Assembly (NCBI GenBank): GCA_002359465.1
Contig: DENA01000018.1
Span: 27,828-51,136, forward strand
Reading direction: 5' to 3'
DNA length: 23,309 bases
Origin: Ruminococcaceae bacterium UBA2656
Lineage (GTDB): Bacteria; Bacillota; Clostridia; Oscillospirales; Acutalibacteraceae
Position 1 is the stretch's first letter; each line of letters starts with the position of its first letter. Below, one piece after another: positions 7,740-14,927 of the stretch. Made by a program: the position numbers and the translations under genes. Below the pieces are notes generated by a model. It was not told where the DNA came from, ran no database searches, and worked only from the letters and a program-made list of their open reading frames with translations.

Positions 7740-8221
7740 TTCTGTGCGTTGTCCTGGTTATCCCTTTTTCCCTTAATGCCCGGGCTGCGGCTACCGTCAG
7801 CATCAATTCGCTGATTGAAAATGCCAAAGCGATGGACGGAAAGGAAATTTCCGTTCAGGGGGAAGCAATCGGTGAAATGCTGGAAAGAGGCGATTACTGC
7901 TGGGTCAATATCAACGACGGTACCAGTGCGATTGGCATATGGATGAAAACGGCGGACGCCCGTTCCATTACCCGCTATGGCGATTATAAGAATCAGGGCG
8001 ATACCGTCAGAATTACCGGAACGTTCCGCAGGGCCTGCGCGGAGCACGGCGGCGAAGCGGATATCCACAGTGCGTCGTTTCAAATTGTACGCCGGGGATA
8101 TCCCGTTGTTCGGCCGGTTTCCACAGGAAGAGTAACGGCAGCCCTGCTGCTTGTCGTGCTTGCGGGTTGCCTTACCGCTTTCTACTTGAAAATCAGCCGG
8201 AGACCGGCGGAGATACGGTAA
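7715..8221 (+). CDS. Secreted, membrane-anchored OB-fold-like protein
   Basis: This 168-residue protein has a signal peptide (basic MRK, hydrophobic core, ARA-AA cleavage site near residue 24), an extracytoplasmic domain of about 110 residues, and a C-terminal membrane helix (about 143-161) followed by a basic tail. The central part (EISVQGEAIGEML, WVNINDGTSAIGIWM, GDTVRITGTFRRAC) has the spaced beta-strand pattern of OB folds as in bacterial nucleic-acid-binding-like or CcmE-like domains. The exact family is not certain. The start overlaps the last 25 bases of the channel gene and has GGAGG 11 bases upstream, so it is the last member of the potassium operon. No function in transport is established. 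Confidence 0.75.
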   Translation: MRKILQTLILCVVLVIPFSLNARAAATVSINSLIENAKAMDGKEISVQGEAIGEMLERGDYCWVNINDGTSAIGIWMKTADARSITRYGDYKNQGDTVRITGTFRRACAEHGGEADIHSASFQIVRRGYPVVRPVSTGRVTAALLLVVLAGCLTAFYLKISRRPAEIR

Positions 8222-8241
8222 TCTGTCCCTTTAGCATAAGC

Positions 8242-8277
8242 AGCGGCCCCTGCAGCACAAAAGCTGCAGGGGCCGCT
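8242..8277. terminator. Strong hairpin between convergent potassium operons
   Basis: A perfect 15-base stem (AGCGGCCCCTGCAGC with its complement) and a 6-base loop lie between the plus-strand operon ending at 8221 and the minus-strand gene ending at 8299. The T-run is weak on both sides, but the position fits a shared bidirectional terminator. Confidence 0.75.
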
Positions 8278-8298
8278 TGTCATAAAAAATCTTTTGGT

Positions 8299-8967
8299 TT
8301 ATTTTTTCTTTTTACCGGACAGAATCGCCGTCACCTCGTCCGCCGACTCCGCCGAGGAGAGTACAACGGCATGGTCGCCCGCTTTCAGCTGAGTGTTTCC
8401 CTGTGGAATCATGGTCTGTCCGTTCCGGATGATGCAGCCGATAATGCTTTGAGGAGGAAGTGCAATCTCCCATAGCTTACTGTTCAGGACGGCAGATTCG
8501 CTGTTGATGGGAACCTCGCACACGGCCACTCTTCCGTCCGCGACGGGCAAGTATTTGCAGATATTGTCCGCAATTGCCTCCTGCTCAATCATGTCCGCTA
8601 AAAACCGGGTGACGCTTACGCATTTGTCCACGCCAAGATCTTCAAAAAACGCCTCGTTTTTGGGGTCGTTTACAATTGCAAACGTTTTTTTGGAATGAAA
8701 CTGTTTTTTTGCAATTTCACATACCAAAAGATTGAATGCATCCCTGTCGTCAAGGGCAGCGACCATATCCATCTTATCTGCGGCGGCTTCTTTCAGCAGG
8801 GACGGGTCGGTGCCGTCCCCGCAGACCGTTTCCACTTCATATTCGTCTGCAAGCGTTTTACACCAGTCAAAATCCTCGTTGATCACTCTTACATGATAAT
8901 CGCGCGCTTTCAGTGCCTTTGTTAAAAGACGGGTTCTCTGACGCCCGCCCACTAATAATATATTCAT
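8299..8967 (-). CDS. TrkA-family RCK protein with altered nucleotide motif
   Basis: This 222-residue protein has RCK_N (about 1-135) and RCK_C (about 140-215) domains and a lysine-rich C terminus. GDGTD is present near residue 50. The Rossmann loop reads VGGRQRTR, so the third glycine of GxGxxG is replaced by a bulky residue, and the second strand ends in INED. This suggests weakened or lost dinucleotide binding. The start shares four bases (ATGA) with the stop of the upstream RCK_N-only gene, implying coupled translation and a hetero-complex. No channel gene lies in this minus-strand cluster; the TrkH at 6201-7739 is the nearest candidate partner. Confidence 0.88.
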   Translation of the reverse strand: MNILLVGGRQRTRLLTKALKARDYHVRVINEDFDWCKTLADEYEVETVCGDGTDPSLLKEAAADKMDMVAALDDRDAFNLLVCEIAKKQFHSKKTFAIVNDPKNEAFFEDLGVDKCVSVTRFLADMIEQEAIADNICKYLPVADGRVAVCEVPINSESAVLNSKLWEIALPPQSIIGCIIRNGQTMIPQGNTQLKAGDHAVVLSSAESADEVTAILSGKKKK

Positions 8968-9410
8968 ACGGCTTTCTCTTCTTTGGCATGAAATAAGACT
9001 CTCTGGGCTTCGTTGACGGAAAGAACGGTGGGGCAGACTGTTATAATGTTCATTCCCTGACAGGAAACGGTTTTAGACATATCGTCGATATATGCCAGAA
9101 CGTTTTTTATTTGATAGTGCCGGCTGGCGATTTGCGCAACCATGATATTGGCGGCTTCATCGCCGGTTGCCGCAATAAGAGAGCCGGCGTTCCGTATTCC
9201 CGCAAGCTCAAGAATGTCGGTGTCCGTGCCGTCCCCGGCAATGACGGAGCCGCAGTATGACGAGGGCAGCTTTTTTAATGCGTTTTCATCCCGGTCTATA
9301 ACGGTAACGTCCTGACCCTGACCGGATATTGCATAGGCCAGATTCCTGCCCAAACGGCCGCAGCCGATAATGATTACGCTCTCGTCCTTTTCTCTGCCGA
9401 AGAACCTCAT
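8964..9410 (-). CDS. RCK_N-only TrkA-family protein
   Basis: This 148-residue protein consists of one RCK_N Rossmann domain with an intact GCGRLG motif, Asp at the end of strand two (VIDRDE) and GDGTD. It lacks the RCK_C ligand-binding domain present in the other three RCK proteins of the window. AAGGG lies upstream of the ATG at 9410, after a charged lead (MRFFGREKDE). It overlaps the following two-domain RCK gene by four bases. Its intact nucleotide site complements the altered site of its partner, so the pair may work as one regulator. It follows the kdpE-like gene by 98 bases on the same strand and may belong to the same transcript. Confidence 0.88.
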   Translation of the reverse strand: MRFFGREKDESVIIIGCGRLGRNLAYAISGQGQDVTVIDRDENALKKLPSSYCGSVIAGDGTDTDILELAGIRNAGSLIAATGDEAANIMVAQIASRHYQIKNVLAYIDDMSKTVSCQGMNIITVCPTVLSVNEAQRVLFHAKEEKAV

Positions 9411-9508
9411 GGCTATCCCTTCTTTCCGTTTTTTATCTTAACACAGCGGGCATAATTGCGGTATTAAGAATGGGGGAAAGATATAAAGATTTCATAAATA
9501 TGATGAGA

Positions 9509-10201
9509 TTATTCGTCGGCGAAACGGTAGCCGATGCCGACTTCCGTAATAATATAGCGCGGCTTTGCCGGGTCCTTTTCAAGCTTGCGGCGGATATTCG
9601 CCATAAATACGCGCAGCGACTGCATGTCGCTGTCCAGATAGGAACCCCATACCTCCTTCAAAATGTAGCTGTGGGTCAGCACCTTGCCGGAATTGCGGAT
9701 GAGAAGGGAAAGTACGTTGAACTCCATCGGAGTAAAATGGATTTCATTGTCGGACAGGGTGACCAGACGTTTTTCAAAATTCACCTCAAGCTCGCCGACC
9801 CGGTAAATTTCAGAAACCGGAATATCTTCCTTTTTAACATGCCTTAAAATCACCCGCAGCCTAGCCAGCAGTTCATTGATGCTGAACGGCTTTGTCAGAT
9901 AATCGTCCGCACCGGCGTCAAGAGCTTCGATTTTCTCCCGGTCCTGATCCCGCGCGGATACAACGATGATCGGCATATCGGAAAAGGCACGCACCTGCCG
10001 GATGATATCAAGGCCGTCCATATCCGGCAGGCCTAAATCCAGTATGATAACATCGGGATGCGCGTTTACAATTGCTTTCATTGCTTCTTTTCCCGTTGTC
10101 GCCTCAATCGAGCGGTATTCCTGTGTTTTTAGGGAAAAGCTGATAAAAGAGCGGATTTGCTTATCATCTTCAACAATCAAAAACAATTCATTGTTGTTCA
10201 A
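9509..10201 (-). CDS. kdpE: KdpE-like response regulator (OmpR/PhoB class)
   Basis: This 230-residue protein has a receiver domain (about 5-120) with acidic pair Asp12/Asp13, phospho-acceptor Asp55 in IILDLGLPD and conserved Lys104. A winged-helix DNA-binding domain follows (about 130-228), with LTHSYILKEVWG and the terminal VGIGYRF. Sequence and pairing with a KdpD-like kinase support KdpE. Known KdpE proteins activate kdpFABC when potassium is low; that operon is absent here, so the neighbouring Trk/RCK genes are the obvious inferred targets. It starts four bases inside the end of the kinase gene. Confidence 0.88.
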   Translation of the reverse strand: MNNNELFLIVEDDKQIRSFISFSLKTQEYRSIEATTGKEAMKAIVNAHPDVIILDLGLPDMDGLDIIRQVRAFSDMPIIVVSARDQDREKIEALDAGADDYLTKPFSINELLARLRVILRHVKKEDIPVSEIYRVGELEVNFEKRLVTLSDNEIHFTPMEFNVLSLLIRNSGKVLTHSYILKEVWGSYLDSDMQSLRVFMANIRRKLEKDPAKPRYIITEVGIGYRFADE

Positions 10202-11682
10202 TTCTTTTTACCTCCTTCACACGGCAGGTAAAAGCGTATGGTTGCCCCACCGTCTTTGTTGTTTTCAGCAATGATTTGTCCCCCGTGCGCGCTGACAATT
10301 GCTTTGCAGATGGAAAGACCAAGACCGATTCCGCGCTTTGAATCGGCCCGCGGGCTTTCTTCCGTATAGAACAAATCAAAGACTTTTGATAAGTCACGCG
10401 GGTTCATGCCTGTTCCATTGTCCATAACACTGAACCAGACTTTGTCTTTTGCCTGCTTTACCACGATGTTGATTTCATCTGAGGGAGAGGTGTGCTTTAC
10501 CGAGTTGTTGATCAGATTGATCAGCACCTGCTCGATGAGTTTGCCGTCCATGGAAATAAAAACAACGTCGTCGGGCATTTCTATTTCAATGCTGCGCCCG
10601 CCGGTATATTTTGAAGCGTGGCTGACCGCTTCCCCCACGATTTCTTCCACCGCTTCCATCTGTTTGTGAACCGTCAGCCTTCCTTCCTGAATTTTCGTCA
10701 GGCTCAGAATATTCTCAACCATCTGGGTCAGCCAGCAGGAATCGTCGTAAATCCCCTGAACCAGTCTGATGTTGTTTTCATCCTTCAGGCTGTAAAGAAG
10801 CATTTCCGTAACGCCCGTAATTCCCGCGAGCGGTGTTCTGAGGTCGTGCGAAATAGAGCGGAGCAGGCTGCTTTTAAATTTTTCACGCTCCGCGTCATTT
10901 TTTGCCTTCTCCCTTTCTTCCGCAAGGCGTTCCCGTTCCATTGCCACGAAGATCTGCACGGAAATGGAAGAGATCAGCTTTTTTTCCTCTGATTCCTCTG
11001 AAATCCGTCCGCCGGGCAGACAAATCAGGCCGTACTGGTAACGTCCGTCCGCGATTGGCAGGACAAACCGGCCGGCCGTCTCGGATTCCACTTCAGCGGC
11101 GGCCAGTCCCCGGGTGTCCACCATGCGGTCGCCTTTTTTGATACTGTATTCTTCATAAAGCTCCTGTTCCCTGTCTGTTGTAATGCAGGAAACGTCGCAG
11201 TCCAGAAGATTGGAAAGACTTCTGACCGACACGGTTGCTACATCCGAGATGCTGCCTGCCTTTGCCAGGGAACTCGTGATCTGAAAAAGAATGTTGGACT
11301 GTTTTTCACGCTGTCTGGCGGCATTTTGGGAATGCATGATTTTGCTGGTCAGCGTGCTGATGAGAATGGAGGCGATCAGCATGACGACAAAAGTGACAAG
11401 ATAGTTTTCATTATATACGTTAAAGGTGTGGTATGGCTCCGTAAAGAAAAAATTGAAACAGAACATCCCGAGGACCGAAGCGGTGATCCCGTAAATATAG
11501 CCGACCGTCATCCGCGATATGATCAATACCGACAGAATGTAAATCACCACAATGTTGGTCCCGGAAAACCCTGTGTTCTTAAATAGCATTGAAAGAAGGG
11601 TAGCCCCGGCTAAAACCAGAAGGGTGACCGTAATCTGGACGGGCGGTTTTTGAAACAGCTTGCTGTTGTGACTGATATTCAT
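10198..11682 (-). CDS. kdpD: KdpD-like sensor histidine kinase lacking KdpD and Usp N-terminal domains
   Basis: This 494-residue membrane kinase begins with four closely spaced membrane helices (about 15-112, the DUF4118 region with FNFFFTEPYHTF). It continues with a GAF-like segment (about 130-245), a dimerisation domain with SHDLRTPL (His279) and an ATPase domain with NLINNSVKH, DNGTGM and GIGLGLSI. Full KdpD proteins are near 900 residues and carry an N-terminal KdpD domain and a Usp domain; both are absent. The start at 11682 follows AGGATG and sits directly in front of the first helix, so no extension is hidden upstream. Loss of the Usp domain, a known c-di-AMP binding site in staphylococcal KdpD, implies a different input signal. 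Confidence 0.88.
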   Translation of the reverse strand: MNISHNSKLFQKPPVQITVTLLVLAGATLLSMLFKNTGFSGTNIVVIYILSVLIISRMTVGYIYGITASVLGMFCFNFFFTEPYHTFNVYNENYLVTFVVMLIASILISTLTSKIMHSQNAARQREKQSNILFQITSSLAKAGSISDVATVSVRSLSNLLDCDVSCITTDREQELYEEYSIKKGDRMVDTRGLAAAEVESETAGRFVLPIADGRYQYGLICLPGGRISEESEEKKLISSISVQIFVAMERERLAEEREKAKNDAEREKFKSSLLRSISHDLRTPLAGITGVTEMLLYSLKDENNIRLVQGIYDDSCWLTQMVENILSLTKIQEGRLTVHKQMEAVEEIVGEAVSHASKYTGGRSIEIEMPDDVVFISMDGKLIEQVLINLINNSVKHTSPSDEINIVVKQAKDKVWFSVMDNGTGMNPRDLSKVFDLFYTEESPRADSKRGIGLGLSICKAIVSAHGGQIIAENNKDGGATIRFYLPCEGGKKN

Positions 11683-11713
11683 ATTTTCACATCCTGTTGT
11701 TCTGTATTTTTTT

Positions 11714-11722
11714 ATTATATCA
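11714..11722 (-). promoter_or_regulatory. Extended -10 promoter for the kdpDE-like genes
   Basis: On the minus strand the sequence reads TGATATAAT, a perfect TATAAT with an extended TGn element, about 32 bases before the kinase start. No good -35 is present, as is common for extended -10 promoters. Confidence 0.5.
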
Positions 11723-11754
11723 TATTGTGGCTATGTTTGGTTATTTTTTACCTG

Positions 11755-11783
11755 TTGACAAAAACTAAAAATATGTTTATATT
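11755..11783 (+). promoter_or_regulatory. Sigma-A promoter of the copper operon
   Basis: A perfect TTGACA (11755-11760), a 17-base spacer and TATATT (11778-11783) lie 36 bases before the copA start. The predicted transcription start falls in the CsoR-type operator just downstream. Confidence 0.8.
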
Positions 11784-11789
11784 ATATAT

Positions 11790-11802
11790 ACCCCACAGGG
11801 GT
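11790..11802 (+). promoter_or_regulatory. CsoR operator
   Basis: ACCCC-ACA-GGGGT is the G/C-tract inverted repeat bound by CsoR-family copper repressors. It covers the predicted transcription start of copA, so bound repressor would block initiation. csoR is the second gene of the same operon, which predicts autoregulation and induction by Cu(I). Confidence 0.78.
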
Positions 11803-11818
11803 GTAGTGAGGTGAAACG

Positions 11819-14419
11819 ATGAGTAAAAAATACAATGTAACGGGCATGACCTGTTCGGCATGCTCGGCCAATGTGGAAAAAAGTGTTCGAAAACTGAACG
11901 GCGTGCGCACCGTCAACGTCAACCTGCTGTCAAACAATATGATGGTGGACTACGATGATTCGGTGACAAACGACGCAGAGATAATCCGGGCGGTAGAAAA
12001 CGCGGGGTACGGCGCTTCCGTATTCTCCCGCAAAGCGGATACAAACACCAAAAGTCAACCCACGGAAAATCCGGTACAAAAAGAATTAAAATCAATGAAA
12101 ATGCGTTTGATTGTCTCTTTTACTTTTTTAATTCCGCTTTTATATCTTGCCATGCATCATATGCTCAAGGAGGCTATCGGCCTGCCGGTTCCGGAATTTA
12201 TCAATGCAGCCTTCCATGGTCCGGAAAACGGTGTGGTGTATGCCTTTGCGCAGTTTTTGCTGCTTTTGCCGATCGCTTATGTCAACCGGAAATATTTTCA
12301 GGTCGGCTTTAAAACCCTTGCGAAGCGGGCGCCCAATATGGATTCCCTGATCGCAATCGGCTCGGCAGCCGCGATGGTCTACGGTGTTTATGCTATTTTC
12401 AGAATCGGTTATGGGCTGGGCCACGGCGATATGGAAACAGCGGATCACTTCCTGATGGATCTTTATTTTGAATCGGCGGGTACCATTTTAACGCTGATTA
12501 CGCTCGGAAAGTATCTGGAGGCAAGGTCAAAAGGGAAAACCTCGGAAGCCATTACCAAGCTGATGGATCTGGCCCCAAAAACGGCGGTGGTGATCCGCGG
12601 CGGTGCCGAGGTTGAGATTCCGGTGGAAGAGGTCGTTGTCGGCGATATCCTGCCGGTGCGTCCCGGCCAGAGCATTCCGGTGGACGGAATGCTCGTTGAG
12701 GGCAGTTCCTCCGTTGACCAGTCCGCACTGACCGGCGAAAGCATTCCGATCGAAAAGCACGTTGGGGACAAGGTGATTGCCGCAACCATCAATAAAACAG
12801 GATTTTTTAAATTTGAGGCGCAAAAGGTCGGGGACGACACGACGCTGGCACAGATTATCGAGCTGGTGGAGGATGCGAGCTCCTCTAAGGCGCCGATTGC
12901 AAAGCTCGCGGATAAAATCAGCGGTATTTTTGTTCCGGTTGTCATCGGCATCGCGATTCTTTCCGCCGCGGCATGGCTGATCGCGGGGCAGTCGTTCGAA
13001 TTTGCCCTTTCCATCGGCATCGCGGTGTTGGTGATATCCTGCCCCTGCGCGCTGGGACTTGCCACGCCGGTCGCCATTATGGTCGGTACGGGCAAAGGCG
13101 CTTCCAACGGAATTCTGATTAAATCTGCGGAGTCGCTGGAGACAGCCCACACCGTCAATACGGTGGTCCTTGACAAAACCGGCACCATCACCGAAGGAAA
13201 GCCGAAGGTGACGGATATGCTTGCAACCAGGCTGGTTGCGGAACAGGAGCTGCTTACCCTGGCAGCCTCCATAGAAAAACCGTCGGAGCATCCGCTTGCG
13301 GACGCAATTGTGGAAAAGGCAGCCGAATCGGGAATCGAGCTCAGGCAGGTCGAACAGTTTGATTCCGTTTCCGGTCAGGGCGTTGCCGCGGTGGTGGATG
13401 GCAAGCAGTATTATGCCGGGAACCGCGCGATGATGGACAGCCGGCAGGTGGATATTTCGGCGCTGCAAAGCGCCTGTGACGCGCTCGCCGAAGACGGAAA
13501 AACGCCGCTGTATTTTGCACAGGGCCAAAACCTGATAGGGGTCATCGCGGTGGCGGATGTTGTGAAACCGACCAGCCGGCAGGCAATTGAAGAATTTAAG
13601 GCAATGGGTATTGACGTTGTCATGCTGACGGGCGATAATAAAAGAACAGCCGAGGCCATCCGCCGGCAGCTTCATATCGACCGCGTGGTGGCGGACGTAA
13701 TGCCTCAGGACAAGGAAAGCGAAATCCGCAGGATACAGGAAAGCGGCAAAAAGGTTGCCATGGTCGGCGACGGAATCAACGATGCGCCCGCGCTTGCCAG
13801 AGCGGATGTGGGAATTGCCATCGGTGCGGGAACGGATATTGCCATTGAATCGGCGGATATTGTGCTGATGAAGAGCGACCTGCTGGACGCCGTTACCGCG
13901 GTGCAGCTGAGCAAGGCCGTTATCAGAAATATTAAGGAAAATCTTTTCTGGGCGTTCTTTTACAACAGCATCGGCATCCCGCTTGCGGCCGGCGTGTTCT
14001 TTTCCATGCTGGGCTGGAAGCTGAACCCGATGTTCGCCGCAGCGGCCATGAGCCTGAGCTCCGTGTGCGTTGTTTCCAACGCGCTGCGTCTCAAGTTGTT
14101 TAAGCCGCGCAGGATATCCACAGATCAAAACAATCAGAAACAAAATACAATCGAAATGAAAACAGAAACAGAAGGAGATCAGTCTGAAATGAAAAAAGTC
14201 ATTACAATCAACGGCATGAGCTGCGAGCACTGCAAGGCAAGGGTGGAAAAGGCGCTGAACGCCATTGACGGCGTTGAAGCAAAGGTCGACTTGAAAAAGA
14301 ATAACGCCACCGTTTCGCTGACAACCGAGGTTTCCGATGAGGTGCTGAAAAACGCGGTGGACGAGGCTGGCTATGAGGCTGTTTCCGTCGAAGAGAAAAA
14401 GGGCCTGTTCGGTAAATAA
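11819..14419 (+). CDS. copA: Copper-exporting P1B-type ATPase with C-terminal CopZ-like domain
   Basis: This 866-residue pump exports Cu(I) across the cytoplasmic membrane. Visible in order: N-terminal heavy-metal domain with GMTCSAC (9-15), TGES (305-308), membrane metal site CPC (408-410), phosphorylation site DKTGT (Asp452), HP dipeptide (491-492), [11 protein letters not shown] in the next helix and MSLSS near the last helix. CPC, YN and MxxSS together mark the Cu(I) subclass. After the last helix and a charged linker, residues 791-866 form a second heavy-metal domain (GMSCEHC) resembling a complete CopZ chaperone. A terminal metal domain is unusual, since these normally sit at the N terminus. 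The linker DNA carries AAGGAGA before the in-frame ATG at 14189. GAGGTG lies before the main start. Confidence 0.95.
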   Translation: MSKKYNVTGMTCSACSANVEKSVRKLNGVRTVNVNLLSNNMMVDYDDSVTNDAEIIRAVENAGYGASVFSRKADTNTKSQPTENPVQKELKSMKMRLIVSFTFLIPLLYLAMHHMLKEAIGLPVPEFINAAFHGPENGVVYAFAQFLLLLPIAYVNRKYFQVGFKTLAKRAPNMDSLIAIGSAAAMVYGVYAIFRIGYGLGHGDMETADHFLMDLYFESAGTILTLITLGKYLEARSKGKTSEAITKLMDLAPKTAVVIRGGAEVEIPVEEVVVGDILPVRPGQSIPVDGMLVEGSSSVDQSALTGESIPIEKHVGDKVIAATINKTGFFKFEAQKVGDDTTLAQIIELVEDASSSKAPIAKLADKISGIFVPVVIGIAILSAAAWLIAGQSFEFALSIGIAVLVISCPCALGLATPVAIMVGTGKGASNGILIKSAESLETAHTVNTVVLDKTGTITEGKPKVTDMLATRLVAEQELLTLAASIEKPSEHPLADAIVEKAAESGIELRQVEQFDSVSGQGVAAVVDGKQYYAGNRAMMDSRQVDISALQSACDALAEDGKTPLYFAQGQNLIGVIAVADVVKPTSRQAIEEFKAMGIDVVMLTGDNKRTAEAIRRQLHIDRVVADVMPQDKESEIRRIQESGKKVAMVGDGINDAPALARADVGIAIGAGTDIAIESADIVLMKSDLLDAVTAVQLSKAVIRNIKENLFWAFFYNSIGIPLAAGVFFSMLGWKLNPMFAAAAMSLSSVCVVSNALRLKLFKPRRISTDQNNQKQNTIEMKTETEGDQSEMKKVITINGMSCEHCKARVEKALNAIDGVEAKVDLKKNNATVSLTTEVSDEVLKNAVDEAGYEAVSVEEKKGLFGK
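14189..14419 (+). other. CopZ-like domain with possible internal translation start
   Basis: In-frame codon 791 of copA is an ATG (MKKVITING), with AAGGAGA at 14172-14178 upstream; the gap from AGGAG to the ATG is 11 bases, slightly long. Translation from here would give a 76-residue protein with the CxxC metal site, about the size of a free CopZ. No separate copZ gene is seen in the window. This could be an alternative start that makes both fused and free chaperone, or the relic of a gene fusion. Confidence 0.45.
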
Positions 14420-14438
14420 TTGACACGGGAGGACTGGA

Positions 14439-14702
14439 ATGGTAGCAGATAAAGAAAAGGTAACCCGGCTGCTGAAGACCGCGCGGGGCCAACTTGACGG
14501 ACTTTTAAAAATGGTGGAAGAGGACCGTTACTGCATAGACATCTCCAATCAGCTGATGGCCACACAGGCAATCCTGAAAAAAGCCAACAGCGAGATTATC
14601 CATGCGCATCTTGGCTGCTGTGTGAAGGAAGCGTTTGAAAACGGGAACGCGGAAGAAAAAATAGATGAAATACTGGCCGTAATGGATAAGCTTTCCAAAT
14701 AG
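14439..14702 (+). CDS. csoR: Copper-sensing repressor CsoR
   Basis: This 87-residue all-helical repressor has the family pattern RxxxARGQ near residue 10. The Cu(I) ligands Cys32, His57 and Cys61 have exactly the 25- and 4-residue spacings of CsoR (Cys36/His61/Cys65 in Mycobacterium tuberculosis). Cu(I) binding releases CsoR from its G/C-tract operators, one of which lies at the copA promoter. The ATG follows GGGAGG 7 bases upstream and lies 19 bases after the copA stop, so csoR is co-transcribed with the pump. Confidence 0.94.
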   Translation: MVADKEKVTRLLKTARGQLDGLLKMVEEDRYCIDISNQLMATQAILKKANSEIIHAHLGCCVKEAFENGNAEEKIDEILAVMDKLSK

Positions 14703-14718
14703 CGGCCGTCAGAAACAG

Positions 14719-14748
14719 GCAAAGCCCCCATGAAAATGGGGGCTTTGC
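14719..14748 (+). terminator. Intrinsic terminator of the copper operon
   Basis: A 13-base stem GCAAAGCCCCCAT with its perfect complement around loop GAAA, 16 bases after the csoR stop. The following T content is modest (TATATTCC). Confidence 0.8.
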
Positions 14749-14802
14749 TATATTCCGGGTGTAATTTGAAAAAAGAAGATTTTTTTGTGTTTATGGATAA
14801 TA

Positions 14803-14831
14803 TTGACAAATTATGCGATTTGAAATATAAT
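14803..14831 (+). promoter_or_regulatory. Consensus sigma-A promoter of the chemoreceptor gene
   Basis: TTGACA (14803-14808), 17 bases, TATAAT (14826-14831): both hexamers are perfect. The leader to the start codon would be about 90 bases. Confidence 0.85.
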
Positions 14832-14882
14832 GATTGTGTATAAAAGCAACATGGAAAATTTAAGTAAAGAAGTAAAATTTTA

Positions 14883-14905
14883 ATCAGTTTTGAACTGATA
14901 TTTTT
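14883..14905 (+). promoter_or_regulatory. Terminator-like hairpin in the chemoreceptor leader
   Basis: ATCAGTT, loop TTG, AACTGAT, then ATTTTTT: a 7-base stem followed by a T-run inside the untranslated leader, about 23 bases before the start codon. It has the form of a weak attenuator. I see no clear competing antiterminator stem. Confidence 0.35.
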
Positions 14906-14927
14906 TAATTGCTGAGGCGGTAGAAAA

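Noticed and set aside
14100..14200. Programmed ribosomal frameshifting in copA as in Escherichia coli
   Set aside because: The CopZ-like domain is already in frame with CopA, so no frameshift is needed. Internal initiation at 14189 explains a possible second product better.
12527..14230. A 567-codon open frame on the minus strand across copA
   Set aside because: It lies wholly opposite copA, which has every P-type ATPase motif. The minus frame encodes a His/Cys/Arg-rich composition with no recognisable domain, as expected for a shadow frame in a GC-biased gene.
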